This document shows positions 29,001 through 38,337 of a stretch of 64,000 nucleotides of DNA, one piece after another. Numbering within the stretch: the first letter of the stretch is position 1; every line of letters begins with the position of its first letter. The stretch is from Candidatus Wallbacteria bacterium (lineage in GTDB: Bacteria > Muiribacteriota > UBA6191 > JACPRK01): contig JACPRK010000127.1 of the NCBI GenBank assembly GCA_016190005.1, forward strand, positions 1 through 64,000, in the 5' to 3' direction. The translations under genes were made by a program, and so were the position numbers. The notes below the pieces were generated by a model. The model did no database searches. It was given only the letters and a program-made list of their open reading frames with translations, and was not told the origin of the DNA.

Positions 29001-30758
29001 GCCCAGGGGATCGATCTGGGCGGTCTTGCGGTTGAAGACGTCGAACTCATAGCGCCAGGTAGCGCCGATCGGGTCGACCCGGGAGGTCAAGTTGCCGGCC
29101 GAATCGTAGGTGAAGCGCTCCACATTGCCCAGGGCATCGGTGCGGGCGATGAGGCTGCCGGCGTCGTCATGGGCGAAGGAGGTCACGGCGCCGAGCTCGT
29201 CGGTGGCGGTGGACATCCGACCGAGAACGTCGTAGGTCCAGCTGCGGGACCCGCCCAGCGCGTCGGTCACGCGAGTGAGGTTTCCGTGCGAGTCGTAGGC
29301 GTACGTGGTCTGGTGGCCAGCGGCATCGATTCGCGTGGCGAGAAGCCCGCGAGCATCGTACGTGTTGACGATGGTTCCGTCGGGAGTCGTCTCGGTGAGC
29401 CGGTTGCCTCGATCGTCATAGGTGAACTGGCGGACGAACCCCAGCCGGTCGGTGATCCGGGCCGGCTTGTTGAAGCGCAGGTCATAGGCCGTGGTGGTCC
29501 TCCTGCTGGCGGGGTCGCTGACGGCGACGACGTTGCCGGCGGCGTCGTACTCGTAGCCCGTTTCGCGACCCAGACGGTTGCGCGCGCGGACCATCCTGCC
29601 GGCCACGTCCCAGGTCTGGAAGGATGAGCTCGGGTCGTCGGCGCGAATCATCCGACCTTCGGAGTCGAAGAAGTGAGAAATTCGGTTGCCGAGAGGGTCG
29701 GTGACCGTCGTGCTGCCGTTGGAGTAGCTGTAGGTGAAGTTGCCGCCGTTGACGACCTGCGCGATGACGCGATCCTGGTCGTCGTAGGTGTTGGTGAGCC
29801 AGGTGTTCCCCGAGCCGTCCGTGATAGAGGCGATCCGGTTTTTGAGGTCGTAGGAGTAACGGATGGAGCGGCCGGCGGGGTCGGCGGCCTGGATCAGGTT
29901 GCCCTTCACGTCATAGGCGTAACGGAAGGTCCGGCCCGCGGGATCGGTGACGACTGCGACCTTGTTGAGGGGGGTATAGGTGAACGTCAGGGCGCGGCCG
30001 ACCGCATCGGTGACGCGCGTGACGCGCCCCCGGACATCGCGCGTCACAGTCATCGTGTTGCCGTTGGGGTCGGACATCGAGAGCAGCCGACCCGAGCTAT
30101 CGAAGAGATACGTGTTTTTCCAGGGACGCTTCAGCGCGAAGCTGCTGCCGGCGCGCTCGAGTGTGTCGCGCACCCCCGAGGGCGGCGCGTAGAGGGTTCC
30201 GCTGCTCAGCGATGCGCCAAGGAATCGCAGCCGGACGCCGTCCGTGCGGCGCTGGATCAGGACGACGGCGTCGTCCTCGCCCTTCACCACATCCAGGCGC
30301 TGGTCGAACGTGGTCGACCAGCCGTTGCCGAAGGCGCCGGGAGTCCGGTTGTGCGTATGGAAGGTGCGCTGGATCTTGAGGGGGAAGCCGGGAGCCGGGA
30401 TGTAGAGATCCTGGTAGTCGTACTCGAAGTCGCCGGAGTAGAGGTTGACCGGCTCTCCGTAGTCGTTACCTTGACCCGGGTTCTTGTCGCCCTTGTCGGG
30501 CTTCTCGGGGTCGTCCCCCTTGGAGGTGTCGGGGCCCTCGGGGTCCTTGCTGCCCGGCTCGTTTCCGGACGGGTTGTCTTCGTTGCCCGGATTGGAGTCT
30601 GGCCGCTCGGGGGGATTGGCCACGGGCTGAGTCACCTGGTGGCCGGTGTCGAACTCGGCGTCGAACGCCAGCAGCAAGCCCGGCGCCGACTGCTGCAGGA
30701 CGGCGGCCGCGAGCGTGAGCGCCAACCATCGATTCACTCGGCTCGATCGCTTCATCAC
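26091..30758 (-). CDS. Rhs/YD-repeat protein with DUF6531-like N-terminus and glycine-zipper C-terminal tip
   Basis: [35 protein letters not shown]; many YDAxGRLTxxTD repeats; Rhs core [35 protein letters not shown]...RDPEG; then Gly/Ala-rich hydrophobic tip and Lys-rich tail. Confidence 0.93.
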   Translation of the reverse strand: [1555 protein letters not shown]

Positions 30759-30769
30759 CGCTTCTCCTC

Positions 30770-33700
30770 TCAGTAGACGACCTTAACCGGCACGAACAGC
30801 GGCGGAGAAGTGTTCCCGCGCCCATCCGTGGCCAGAACCCGCACGCGGTAGGTACCCTCGTCGACGAGCTGCCCGCCCGAGCGGCAGTCCCAGGTGAACG
30901 CGTTCTTTCCGGCGGGCACGTCGTCGATGCGCAACGTCTGGACGACTCGATTCGTCTCGTCGAAGATGGCCACGTCCACGCGCGAGCGTTTGGAGACCGA
31001 GTAGGTGATCTCCGCGGGCGTGACGCCTGCGTCGGAGTAGGGGTTGTCGACCGGGTTGATCACGTTCGAAGTGGCGCCCGGGTCGCTCAGGATGGGGCGG
31101 CCTGCCACGACCACGGCGTTGGCCGGCAGCTCCCAGAAGAAGACCGGCATGATGTAGTCGGTGACGGGCGCGGGGTTACCCGAATCGTCGGTGCCGTCCC
31201 AGGGGACGACATACGAGCCGGCCGCGAGAGGTTCGCGGAGCAGGATGGTCTTGACGCGGCGCTTTGCATAGCCCGGGAAGTCGACGACGTAGAGCGTCGC
31301 CTCGGCCAGCCGGTCGAGGGTGAAGCGGACGGAGAGGAACTTGTTCTGCAGAGGGTTGAAGAGTCGGTCGTAATCGGGCGTGATGCTGAGCTGGTTCTCA
31401 GACACCTCGCCCGTGGGATCGAGGACTCCGCGCACGGAGCCGGCTTCGTAATCGACGGCGTAGGAGTAGACGCCGGCGGGCGCTGGGCGTCCCAGCTCAT
31501 CGGTTCCGTCCCAGACGTCGGTGCTCATCCCCGCCGGCCGCTCTTGGGCCCGCACCAGGTGCCGCACGGTCCGTCCGGCGTCGTCCTGCAATCGCAGCGT
31601 CACGCGCGCCGGGGAGGAGAGGACGGTCCGGATGGCCACCTTCTGGCCGATATCGGGATCGAAGACGCTCGGCTGCCGGGTAGCGCTCAGGCCGAACTTG
31701 ACGTCGACGGCGACCCGGCCCGAGAGGATGCGGCCGCTTGGCTCGATAGCGCGGGCCCTGGCCAGGTGGCGCCCGGGCCGCTCGAAGAGGTGCGTGACGG
31801 AGCCCGAGCTGGCGGAAACATGGTCGGGGGAGCCGTCCCCGTCGAAGTCCCACTCATAGGTGTAGCCGCCGGTGGACGAAGCCACGTAGGCCGAGAAGCT
31901 GACCCGTAGAGGCGCCGCTCCGGACGTGGGATTGGCGTAGGGGGTGAGGGAAGCCTGGCCGGGGAACTTGGCCCGGACGAAGACGGACTTGGTGCCGGTG
32001 CGGCCCTCGGAGTCGGTGACCGCGACGCGGGCGTCGAACTCGCCCGGTTCGAGATAGAGGTGCTCGACGCCAGCCGCGGTGGTGTCGAGATCGATCGTGC
32101 CGTTGCCGTCGAAGTCCCAGCGATAGCGGGTAGCGCGACTGCCGGCCCTGTCGAGCCGAGCCCAGAACCTGACGACCATCGGAGCCAACGCCTCTTCCGG
32201 CTCCGCATCGACGGTGACGCTGGCCTCGCCGGCGCCCTCTGCAGGAAGGACGACGACGCGGACCGACTTCGTGTCGACGAAGCCCTCCTGGTCCGTCACA
32301 CGAAGGCGCGCGTCATAGGTTCCGGGCGAGTCGAGCACGCGCTTGAAGTTGCGCGAGATGCGCGTGGAGGTGTCGAAGCTGCCGTCGCCGTCGAAGTCCC
32401 ACTCGAAGTTGTCGATCGTGCCGTCCGGATCGACGCCGTCGCAGAAGAACATCACCGTGAGCGGGGCCGTGCCGGTGAGCGGTGCGGCGCGCGGCCTGGA
32501 GACCGGCGGGGCACCAACACCCATCCGCACCAGGACCGTGTCGCGATCGCCCGACTGGGTCTCCACCGAGAACCGGGCGTCGCGGCTTCCCGGGGAGCCA
32601 TAGACCCACGACGCGTTGGGGATAGTCGCGGACTCGTAGTCGTCGCGGCCATCATTCTCGAAATCCCACCGGTAGGCCTTCACCGTGTCGCCCACTCGCG
32701 TGATGGACGCCGAGCCCGAGAACTGGACAGAGAGCGGCGCGGGGCCCGTGCGGGTCGACGCCGAGGCTTGGGCCAGGACCTGGGTGGCGTCTCGGATGAC
32801 GATGTCACCGCAGTCGAGCTCCCTCTTGCCGCCATCGGCAGTCAGGACCGTCACCTTCGGCCGCCGGGAGGTGGCGACCGCATAGGTCACCGACGTGGTG
32901 AAGGGTGACGACCTGTCGCTGAACTCCGCGGGGGCGTATCCGTCGAAGTCGAAGAGGACGTTCGTGACGGGACTGCCTGCGGGGCTGGACGCCGTCACGG
33001 CGAACTCGACCTGCATGGGCGCGCGGCCTCGCCTTGGCGACACGGTCACGGCCGCGTCGGGAGCAGGGCCAGTCACGATGACGAGGGCGGTCGACTCGGC
33101 CGTCATGCCGCGGTTGTCCGTCACGCGTAGCCGGGGCGTGTAGCGGCCGGGATTCGGATAGAGGAAGTTCCTGTTGAACGAGTAGTTCTCGGCGTAGTCA
33201 TAGACGCCGTCGCCGTCCAGGTCGAGCTCGTAGAGGACGAGGCTGCCGTCGGGGTCTCGCCCATAGACGTAGAAGCTCGGGTGGAACGGCGCCGGGCCTT
33301 CCCGAGGAGTGATGGAAAACGACTGCACGACGGGCGTAGCGTTGGAGGTGGCCGGCGAAGAGACGAAGACGGTGACGGTGGTCTGAGAGGAGCCCCCGGC
33401 GGAGTCGGAGACCCGCAAGGTGGCAGGGTGGGCGCCGGGGATGCGATACGTGTTCTGGGCCGTGGGACTGGCAGAGTCCTGATCGAAGGTGAGCGCGCCG
33501 GCGTTGCGGATGACGATGTCGTCGACGACCCAGCCGTCACCGGTCGTCGTGTCGGCGTCGGTGGTGAGCCGGAAACGGACCAGCACGCCGCGCCGGCCGG
33601 TCGCGTTGTTGAACTGGCTCTGCTGATAGGGGGTGAGCGTGAACTCCTGGAGACCCTCGAAGCGCATGCCGCTCCACTGGGATAGGGCGGTCCACGTGGC

Positions 33701-36700
33701 ACCGCCGTCGCCGGAAAACTCCAGACGCGCGTAATCGTCCCAGTCGTCGATGTGCACGCGGTGCCAGAAGGAAAGCGTGGCCGTGCCGGTCGTGGGGAGG
33801 TCGAAGGGGACGGTGACGAGCGAGACCTCCCGGTTGGGCGGCATCATCCCACCCGGGGAGTCATTCCAGGCGCCGCTCCCCGAGAGCGTGAGCTCCGGTG
33901 AGATCTGCCAGCCGCCTGTGTTGGTCCACTTGGACGCGCCGCCCTCGACATCGTCGAAGAAGGCCGCGGAGTAGAAGGACCACTGATAACGCGTCACTTC
34001 GCCGCCCGGGTCGCTGGAGCCGCTGCCGTCGAGCAGGACGGAGAGCGGCGCCCGGCCGGACTGAGGCGAGGCTGTCGCCGCGACTCGCGGGAGGCCGGCC
34101 GCCGCGACGCGAAGCGTCACGGCTGAGGACGCGATGTGGCCGCCGTCGTCTTGGACGAAGAGGCGAGGGCGGTAGACGCCGCCGCTCGAGTAAGTGTGGC
34201 GTGTCGCGGCCGTGGAGGTCGAGCTGGCGCCGATACTCGACAGACCTCGGCTGGTGGTGACGCCGAATCCGCCGGCAGCGGTGAAGTTGGCCATGCCCTG
34301 CTGGGCGTCGTCGGAGAACAGGAGCGAGCCAGTGGAGGAACGCAGGACCAGGTCGTCGACGAACCAGCCCTCGCGGTTGATGCCCGTGTCCGAGGTGAAC
34401 TTGAGGCGCAAGACCAGGTTCGACTTGCCCGTCAGGTCCGGGATGCCGACCTGCACGCGGGCGAACTCCTCCTGCTGACCGGTGGCGGCGGTGCCGGCGA
34501 CAGGGGAGAAAGCGCCGCCGTCGAGAGAAATCTCGATGACGCCGCGGTCGTAGTTCGTCTCGGTGCTGTAGGACTGCCAGTAGGTGAGGACGGCCGACGA
34601 GGCCCCGCCAAGCGCGATGGAGCGGGAGGTCAGGGTGGCGTTGGCGTTGCCGGTGTAGAGGCCGTCCGGGGAGTCGGCAAAGGAGGCGCCGGGCGGATCG
34701 TCGAAGCGCCATTCGTAGAGGACGATGCGGCCGTCGGGGTCCTTGACGCGGCCGCCCAGGTCGACGGTGAAGGGGGCCGAGCCTTCGAGCGAGGAGGCCT
34801 CCGCGAGCACAACCGGCGGCACGGGGCTGACGGCGGGCTGACCGGTGACGGTGACGGTGGTGACGGCGGTGGCGGTGAGGCCTTTGGTGTCCGTCACCTC
34901 GACGCGCACGGGATAACTGCCCGGGCTGGTGAAGTAGTGTTCGGCTTGCCCCCCGGAGAGGCTGGCGAAGTCGTAGGTGCCGTCCCCCCGGAAGTCCCAG
35001 CGGTGCAGCGCGATCTGGGCATCGCCGACATTGCCGTACGCGGAGAAGCTGACACGCAGCGGCGTCAGGCCGCTCGAAGGCGATCCCGAAACGCTGACGT
35101 GGGGTTGCGCGGGCAGGGCCTCGATGCGGACCGTATCCTGGGCCGTCCGGCCGGCCTCGTCGGTCACCTTGAGAACAGCCCGGCGGACGCCCGCGTTGGC
35201 ATAGGTCTGAGAAGCGGTCACGGTGGTCGTGTTGGCCTGCTGGAAGCTCTCGAAGCTGCCGTCGCCGTCGAAGTCCCACTGCACGTTGTCGATGCGGCCG
35301 GTGAGCGGGTTGACGGCGCGCGCGGTGAAGTCGACGCGAAGCGGGGCCTCTCCGCGGACCGGCGTGGCCGAGGCGAAGGCCTTCAGCCGGCCGACGCGGA
35401 CGATGGGGGAGTAGTCGACGGCGACGAGGGAGTCGGTATCCGTGACTTTCAAGACCGGCCGGTAGACGCCCTCGGAAGAGTACGCGCGCGAGGTGACGGC
35501 AGAGCTGTCGCTTGCGAAGTCGTAGCTGCCATTGCCGTCGAAGTCCCACTCGAAGCGGGCCAACGTGGACACGGAGGAGCCAGCGACGGCACTGAATCCG
35601 ACGGGATCGCCCGGTTGGACGATGGCGGGGGAGGCCAGAGCGTTGACGAGCGGGGCCCCGCGCACGGGGTCGCCGGGGAGCACGGCCAGGCCGCCAGGCC
35701 TGGAGAAGCCCGAGAGGCTGAACAGCACGGAGCCCGTGGGGGATATCTTGGCGATGCGATCGGCCCCGGCGTCAGCGGCCCAGAGAGCGCCAGAGAGCGG
35801 ATCGACAGAGAGCGTGACCGGTCCGCGGAAGCCGCCGACGCGCACGATCTCGCCGCCGTCGGCGGCGATCGCCACGAGCGTGACGCCGCCCGTGCCCGTG
35901 TCGGCGACCCAGGCGGAGCCGTCGAGCGAGTTGACGGCCACGTCACCCGGCCCTGCGAAGTTCCCGACGCCCCGATCGCCGCTGAAGAGCTCGCCGGCGT
36001 TGGACGCGGGAACGCGGATCAGGCGGTTGTCGAGGACGATGGTGCGGGTGCCCTGGTAGATCTGCACCTGGCTGCCGCTGATGTAAAGACTGCCGTCGAG
36101 CTTGTTGAGGGCGGTGGAGCGACCGCGGACGTTGGTGTTCGGCAGGTGGTAGCCGATGCTGGATCGGACGCTGTAACCGGATGGGACCGAGCCTGAGAGG
36201 CGGTAGAGACCGTTCGGGGAATCGAGAACCCAGACGGCGTCGCGCAGGCCGTCGAGGGCCAGCGACTTGGGCGAGTTGAAGCCTCCGACCGAGGTGATCC
36301 CCGAGGCCGCGGCGGAGGCGTCGATCGCCACCGTGGCGCCGGCGGCGGGCGCACGCGGCACGCGGAAGACTTTCTGCAGCGAAGAGTCGACGAGCCAGCA
36401 GGCTCCGGTCGCGCCGTCGACCGCCAGATCCTCGATGCGGACGAAACCGGAGACGCGAGCGACCACGCGGCCCGCGGCCGTGACGCGCACGACGGCCGAG
36501 GTCGACTCGGTGGCCCAGCAGTCACCCGAAGCGGGGTCGGCCGCGACGTGGCGAGGCTCGGCCAGCGGCACGGCCAGGAGCGTGTGGCCGGTCTGCACGT
36601 TGACCTTGACGAGGCGACCGGCGCCCGTGTCGGCCACCCAGAGGTTCTGGTCCCGGCCGGTCCGGGCAAAGTTGGCTCGCAGGATTGCCATGTCGCGGTC

Positions 36701-36970
36701 GGTGATGCGGCCGTCGCCGTCGAGGTCTCCGGCGTCGGCAAACGAGGGCTCGCCGCGAACGGCGCCGAGGGCCCGGGAAAGGAGGATGAGGTCGAGGCCG
36801 TCGACGCGACCCGAGCCGTCGAGGTCGCCGAGAAGCGCCCAAGCCGGGGACACGGCGGCGAGCGCCAGGAGTGCTGCAAACGCGGCGATCCGGGGCGCGC
36901 GCGGGAGCACGCCGGACGCTCCGGACGCGCCATAGCTCGACCCTTCGGTCGTTCTCGTCTGACTGTTCAT
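30770..36970 (-). CDS. Giant secreted protein: type I dockerin-like pair, beta-propeller (NHL/SMP-30-like), many PKD domains, FlgD-Ig-like C-terminus
   Basis: Start chosen at MNSQTRTTEG (GGAGGAGG RBS) rather than 37150; GDLDGSGRVDGLDLILLSRALG + GDLDGDGRITDRDMAILRANFAR; repeated (Y/F)xWDFDGDGSFD PKD motifs. Confidence 0.88.
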   Translation of the reverse strand: MNSQTRTTEGSSYGASGASGVLPRAPRIAAFAALLALAAVSPAWALLGDLDGSGRVDGLDLILLSRALGAVRGEPSFADAGDLDGDGRITDRDMAILRANFARTGRDQNLWVADTGAGRLVKVNVQTGHTLLAVPLAEPRHVAADPASGDCWATESTSAVVRVTAAGRVVARVSGFVRIEDLAVDGATGACWLVDSSLQKVFRVPRAPAAGATVAIDASAAASGITSVGGFNSPKSLALDGLRDAVWVLDSPNGLYRLSGSVPSGYSVRSSIGYHLPNTNVRGRSTALNKLDGSLYISGSQVQIYQGTRTIVLDNRLIRVPASNAGELFSGDRGVGNFAGPGDVAVNSLDGSAWVADTGTGGVTLVAIAADGGEIVRVGGFRGPVTLSVDPLSGALWAADAGADRIAKISPTGSVLFSLSGFSRPGGLAVLPGDPVRGAPLVNALASPAIVQPGDPVGFSAVAGSSVSTLARFEWDFDGNGSYDFASDSSAVTSRAYSSEGVYRPVLKVTDTDSLVAVDYSPIVRVGRLKAFASATPVRGEAPLRVDFTARAVNPLTGRIDNVQWDFDGDGSFESFQQANTTTVTASQTYANAGVRRAVLKVTDEAGRTAQDTVRIEALPAQPHVSVSGSPSSGLTPLRVSFSAYGNVGDAQIALHRWDFRGDGTYDFASLSGGQAEHYFTSPGSYPVRVEVTDTKGLTATAVTTVTVTGQPAVSPVPPVVLAEASSLEGSAPFTVDLGGRVKDPDGRIVLYEWRFDDPPGASFADSPDGLYTGNANATLTSRSIALGGASSAVLTYWQSYSTETNYDRGVIEISLDGGAFSPVAGTAATGQQEEFARVQVGIPDLTGKSNLVLRLKFTSDTGINREGWFVDDLVLRSSTGSLLFSDDAQQGMANFTAAGGFGVTTSRGLSSIGASSTSTAATRHTYSSGGVYRPRLFVQDDGGHIASSAVTLRVAAAGLPRVAATASPQSGRAPLSVLLDGSGSSDPGGEVTRYQWSFYSAAFFDDVEGGASKWTNTGGWQISPELTLSGSGAWNDSPGGMMPPNREVSLVTVPFDLPTTGTATLSFWHRVHIDDWDDYARLEFSGDGGATWTALSQWSGMRFEGLQEFTLTPYQQSQFNNATGRRGVLVRFRLTTDADTTTGDGWVVDDIVIRNAGALTFDQDSASPTAQNTYRIPGAHPATLRVSDSAGGSSQTTVTVFVSSPATSNATPVVQSFSITPREGPAPFHPSFYVYGRDPDGSLVLYELDLDGDGVYDYAENYSFNRNFLYPNPGRYTPRLRVTDNRGMTAESTALVIVTGPAPDAAVTVSPRRGRAPMQVEFAVTASSPAGSPVTNVLFDFDGYAPAEFSDRSSPFTTSVTYAVATSRRPKVTVLTADGGKRELDCGDIVIRDATQVLAQASASTRTGPAPLSVQFSGSASITRVGDTVKAYRWDFENDGRDDYESATIPNASWVYGSPGSRDARFSVETQSGDRDTVLVRMGVGAPPVSRPRAAPLTGTAPLTVMFFCDGVDPDGTIDNFEWDFDGDGSFDTSTRISRNFKRVLDSPGTYDARLRVTDQEGFVDTKSVRVVVLPAEGAGEASVTVDAEPEEALAPMVVRFWARLDRAGSRATRYRWDFDGNGTIDLDTTAAGVEHLYLEPGEFDARVAVTDSEGRTGTKSVFVRAKFPGQASLTPYANPTSGAAPLRVSFSAYVASSTGGYTYEWDFDGDGSPDHVSASSGSVTHLFERPGRHLARARAIEPSGRILSGRVAVDVKFGLSATRQPSVFDPDIGQKVAIRTVLSSPARVTLRLQDDAGRTVRHLVRAQERPAGMSTDVWDGTDELGRPAPAGVYSYAVDYEAGSVRGVLDPTGEVSENQLSITPDYDRLFNPLQNKFLSVRFTLDRLAEATLYVVDFPGYAKRRVKTILLREPLAAGSYVVPWDGTDDSGNPAPVTDYIMPVFFWELPANAVVVAGRPILSDPGATSNVINPVDNPYSDAGVTPAEITYSVSKRSRVDVAIFDETNRVVQTLRIDDVPAGKNAFTWDCRSGGQLVDEGTYRVRVLATDGRGNTSPPLFVPVKVVY

Positions 36971-37086
36971 CACGCCTCCTCCTCCCGCCGCGCCGGCCGG
37001 CCGTCCGCCGCCGAGAGACGCTGCTGGCGCTTCCCTGGCGCCCGCCGGGCGCCCCCCCATTCGAAAGTTGTGGAAGAATTGCCGCC

Positions 37087-37617
37087 TCACGGGCGGCCCA
37101 CGAACTCCTGAACCTGCTCCGGCGTGCCAAGCCGGCCCTTCATCGACCAACGGCTCACCGGGGCATGCGCCGCCGACGCGACGTGTCGGGCGGCCTCCTC
37201 GAGCACGGCCACCCGCTTGGTAGGAACCGAGCGGCCAAGCTCACCCGCGGCCCCCTCAAAGATCAGACTGAAGTTGCTGCGCTTCTCATCGCCCCTGCCG
37301 TGCCACATCTCGAGGAGCCGGATCGACTTGACCGCCGAGAGCTCGACGCGCGAAGGCTTCCTCGGCCAGACGAAGGCGAGCTCGAGCCGGTCCTCACCCA
37401 GGCCCACGCTGACGAACTCGGCCCAGGCCATCTTGGCGGCGTAGTAGTCGAACATGGCGGGCAGGAACAGCAACAAGAGCAGAAAGGCCTTGAGGGTCGG
37501 CAGCCGGGCCGTGCGCCGGTCGAAGAGCGCGAACCAGACCCAGGCGGCGGAGAGACCCGCGGCCAGGATTAGCAGGACCGCCCCTGCGGTCGTCTCATCG
37601 AGCTGGTAGAGCTTCAC
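37087..37617 (-). CDS. Hypothetical membrane protein
   Basis: Two N-terminal hydrophobic segments, soluble C-terminus; coherent ORF of 176 aa. Confidence 0.55.
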   Translation of the reverse strand: MKLYQLDETTAGAVLLILAAGLSAAWVWFALFDRRTARLPTLKAFLLLLLFLPAMFDYYAAKMAWAEFVSVGLGEDRLELAFVWPRKPSRVELSAVKSIRLLEMWHGRGDEKRSNFSLIFEGAAGELGRSVPTKRVAVLEEAARHVASAAHAPVSRWSMKGRLGTPEQVQEFVGRP

Positions 37618-37845
37618 CTCTACGGTCGCGGCATCCGGTCCGCGACGGCGGGTTCGAGGGCATCCGGCGGAGCCGTCCGAAGCGGCTAGCTGCGACCACG
37701 GGCCACGCTACGCCGAGCACCGGCGGCGGCGCAAGGCGGGTCCTGGAGATGAGGGGGCGTTCGGTGACCTGGGTGACCGAACGCCGCCCGGAAACTGGCG
37801 GCTGCCAGGGCCTGCCGCCTATCAGAAGTCAAACGCTCTTCCGCG

Positions 37846-38337
37846 TCACTTGTATTTGGCGGCCAATTCCGCGTGCAGGGCGTCCAGCACGACGAAGCTG
37901 CGCTCGAGCACCTCGTGATCGTCCTTGCTGATCCGGGCCAGTCCCCGGATCACGGCGGTGAGGCCCGCGGCCTCGGCGGTGGCCTTCGGCTGCCAGGTGT
38001 TGATCTCGATATCGTGCATGATGCGGCCCAACTCGAGCAGGGCCGGCTCATCGAGCTTGTGGGCCGCCAGGGCGCACTCGAAGCCGGAGAGGTTCCCGCC
38101 GCGGGTCAGCTTGGCGAACGGGACTTCGAAGGTGATGCCTTCGGCGATCTTCTGTCCGCGCGGGAAGAACTCGAACCGGGCGCCCGGGCTGACGCGCCGC
38201 GTCAAGAGCCAGGCGGTGGCGCACTTGTCGGGCTCCATCCCGCCCGCCCAGGTCGTGTAGAGTGCGGGCTCCGCGGCGCCGAGCAGTGAAGGCTGGGCGA
38301 TGAGACAAAGGGCGATCACTGCGGTTCTCGGGTTCAT
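37846..38337 (-). CDS. Exported ChrB C-terminal-domain-like protein (chromate-resistance-associated family)
   Basis: Signal peptide; TTWAGGMEPDKCATAWLLTRRVSPGARFEFFP...HDIE...LTAVIRGLARISKDDHEVLERSFVVLDALHAEL; ATG overlaps the upstream TGA. Confidence 0.65.
   Translation of the reverse strand: MNPRTAVIALCLIAQPSLLGAAEPALYTTWAGGMEPDKCATAWLLTRRVSPGARFEFFPRGQKIAEGITFEVPFAKLTRGGNLSGFECALAAHKLDEPALLELGRIMHDIEINTWQPKATAEAAGLTAVIRGLARISKDDHEVLERSFVVLDALHAELAAKYK

Noticed and set aside
26091-30758. Classical T6SS/contact-dependent Rhs toxin-immunity pair
   Set aside because: No PAAR, VgrG, nuclease-like tip or small immunity gene seen in the neighbourhood.
22572-36970. Cellulosome gene cluster
   Set aside because: No glycoside hydrolase or carbohydrate-binding module recognised, and only one dockerin pair and one cohesin-like domain.
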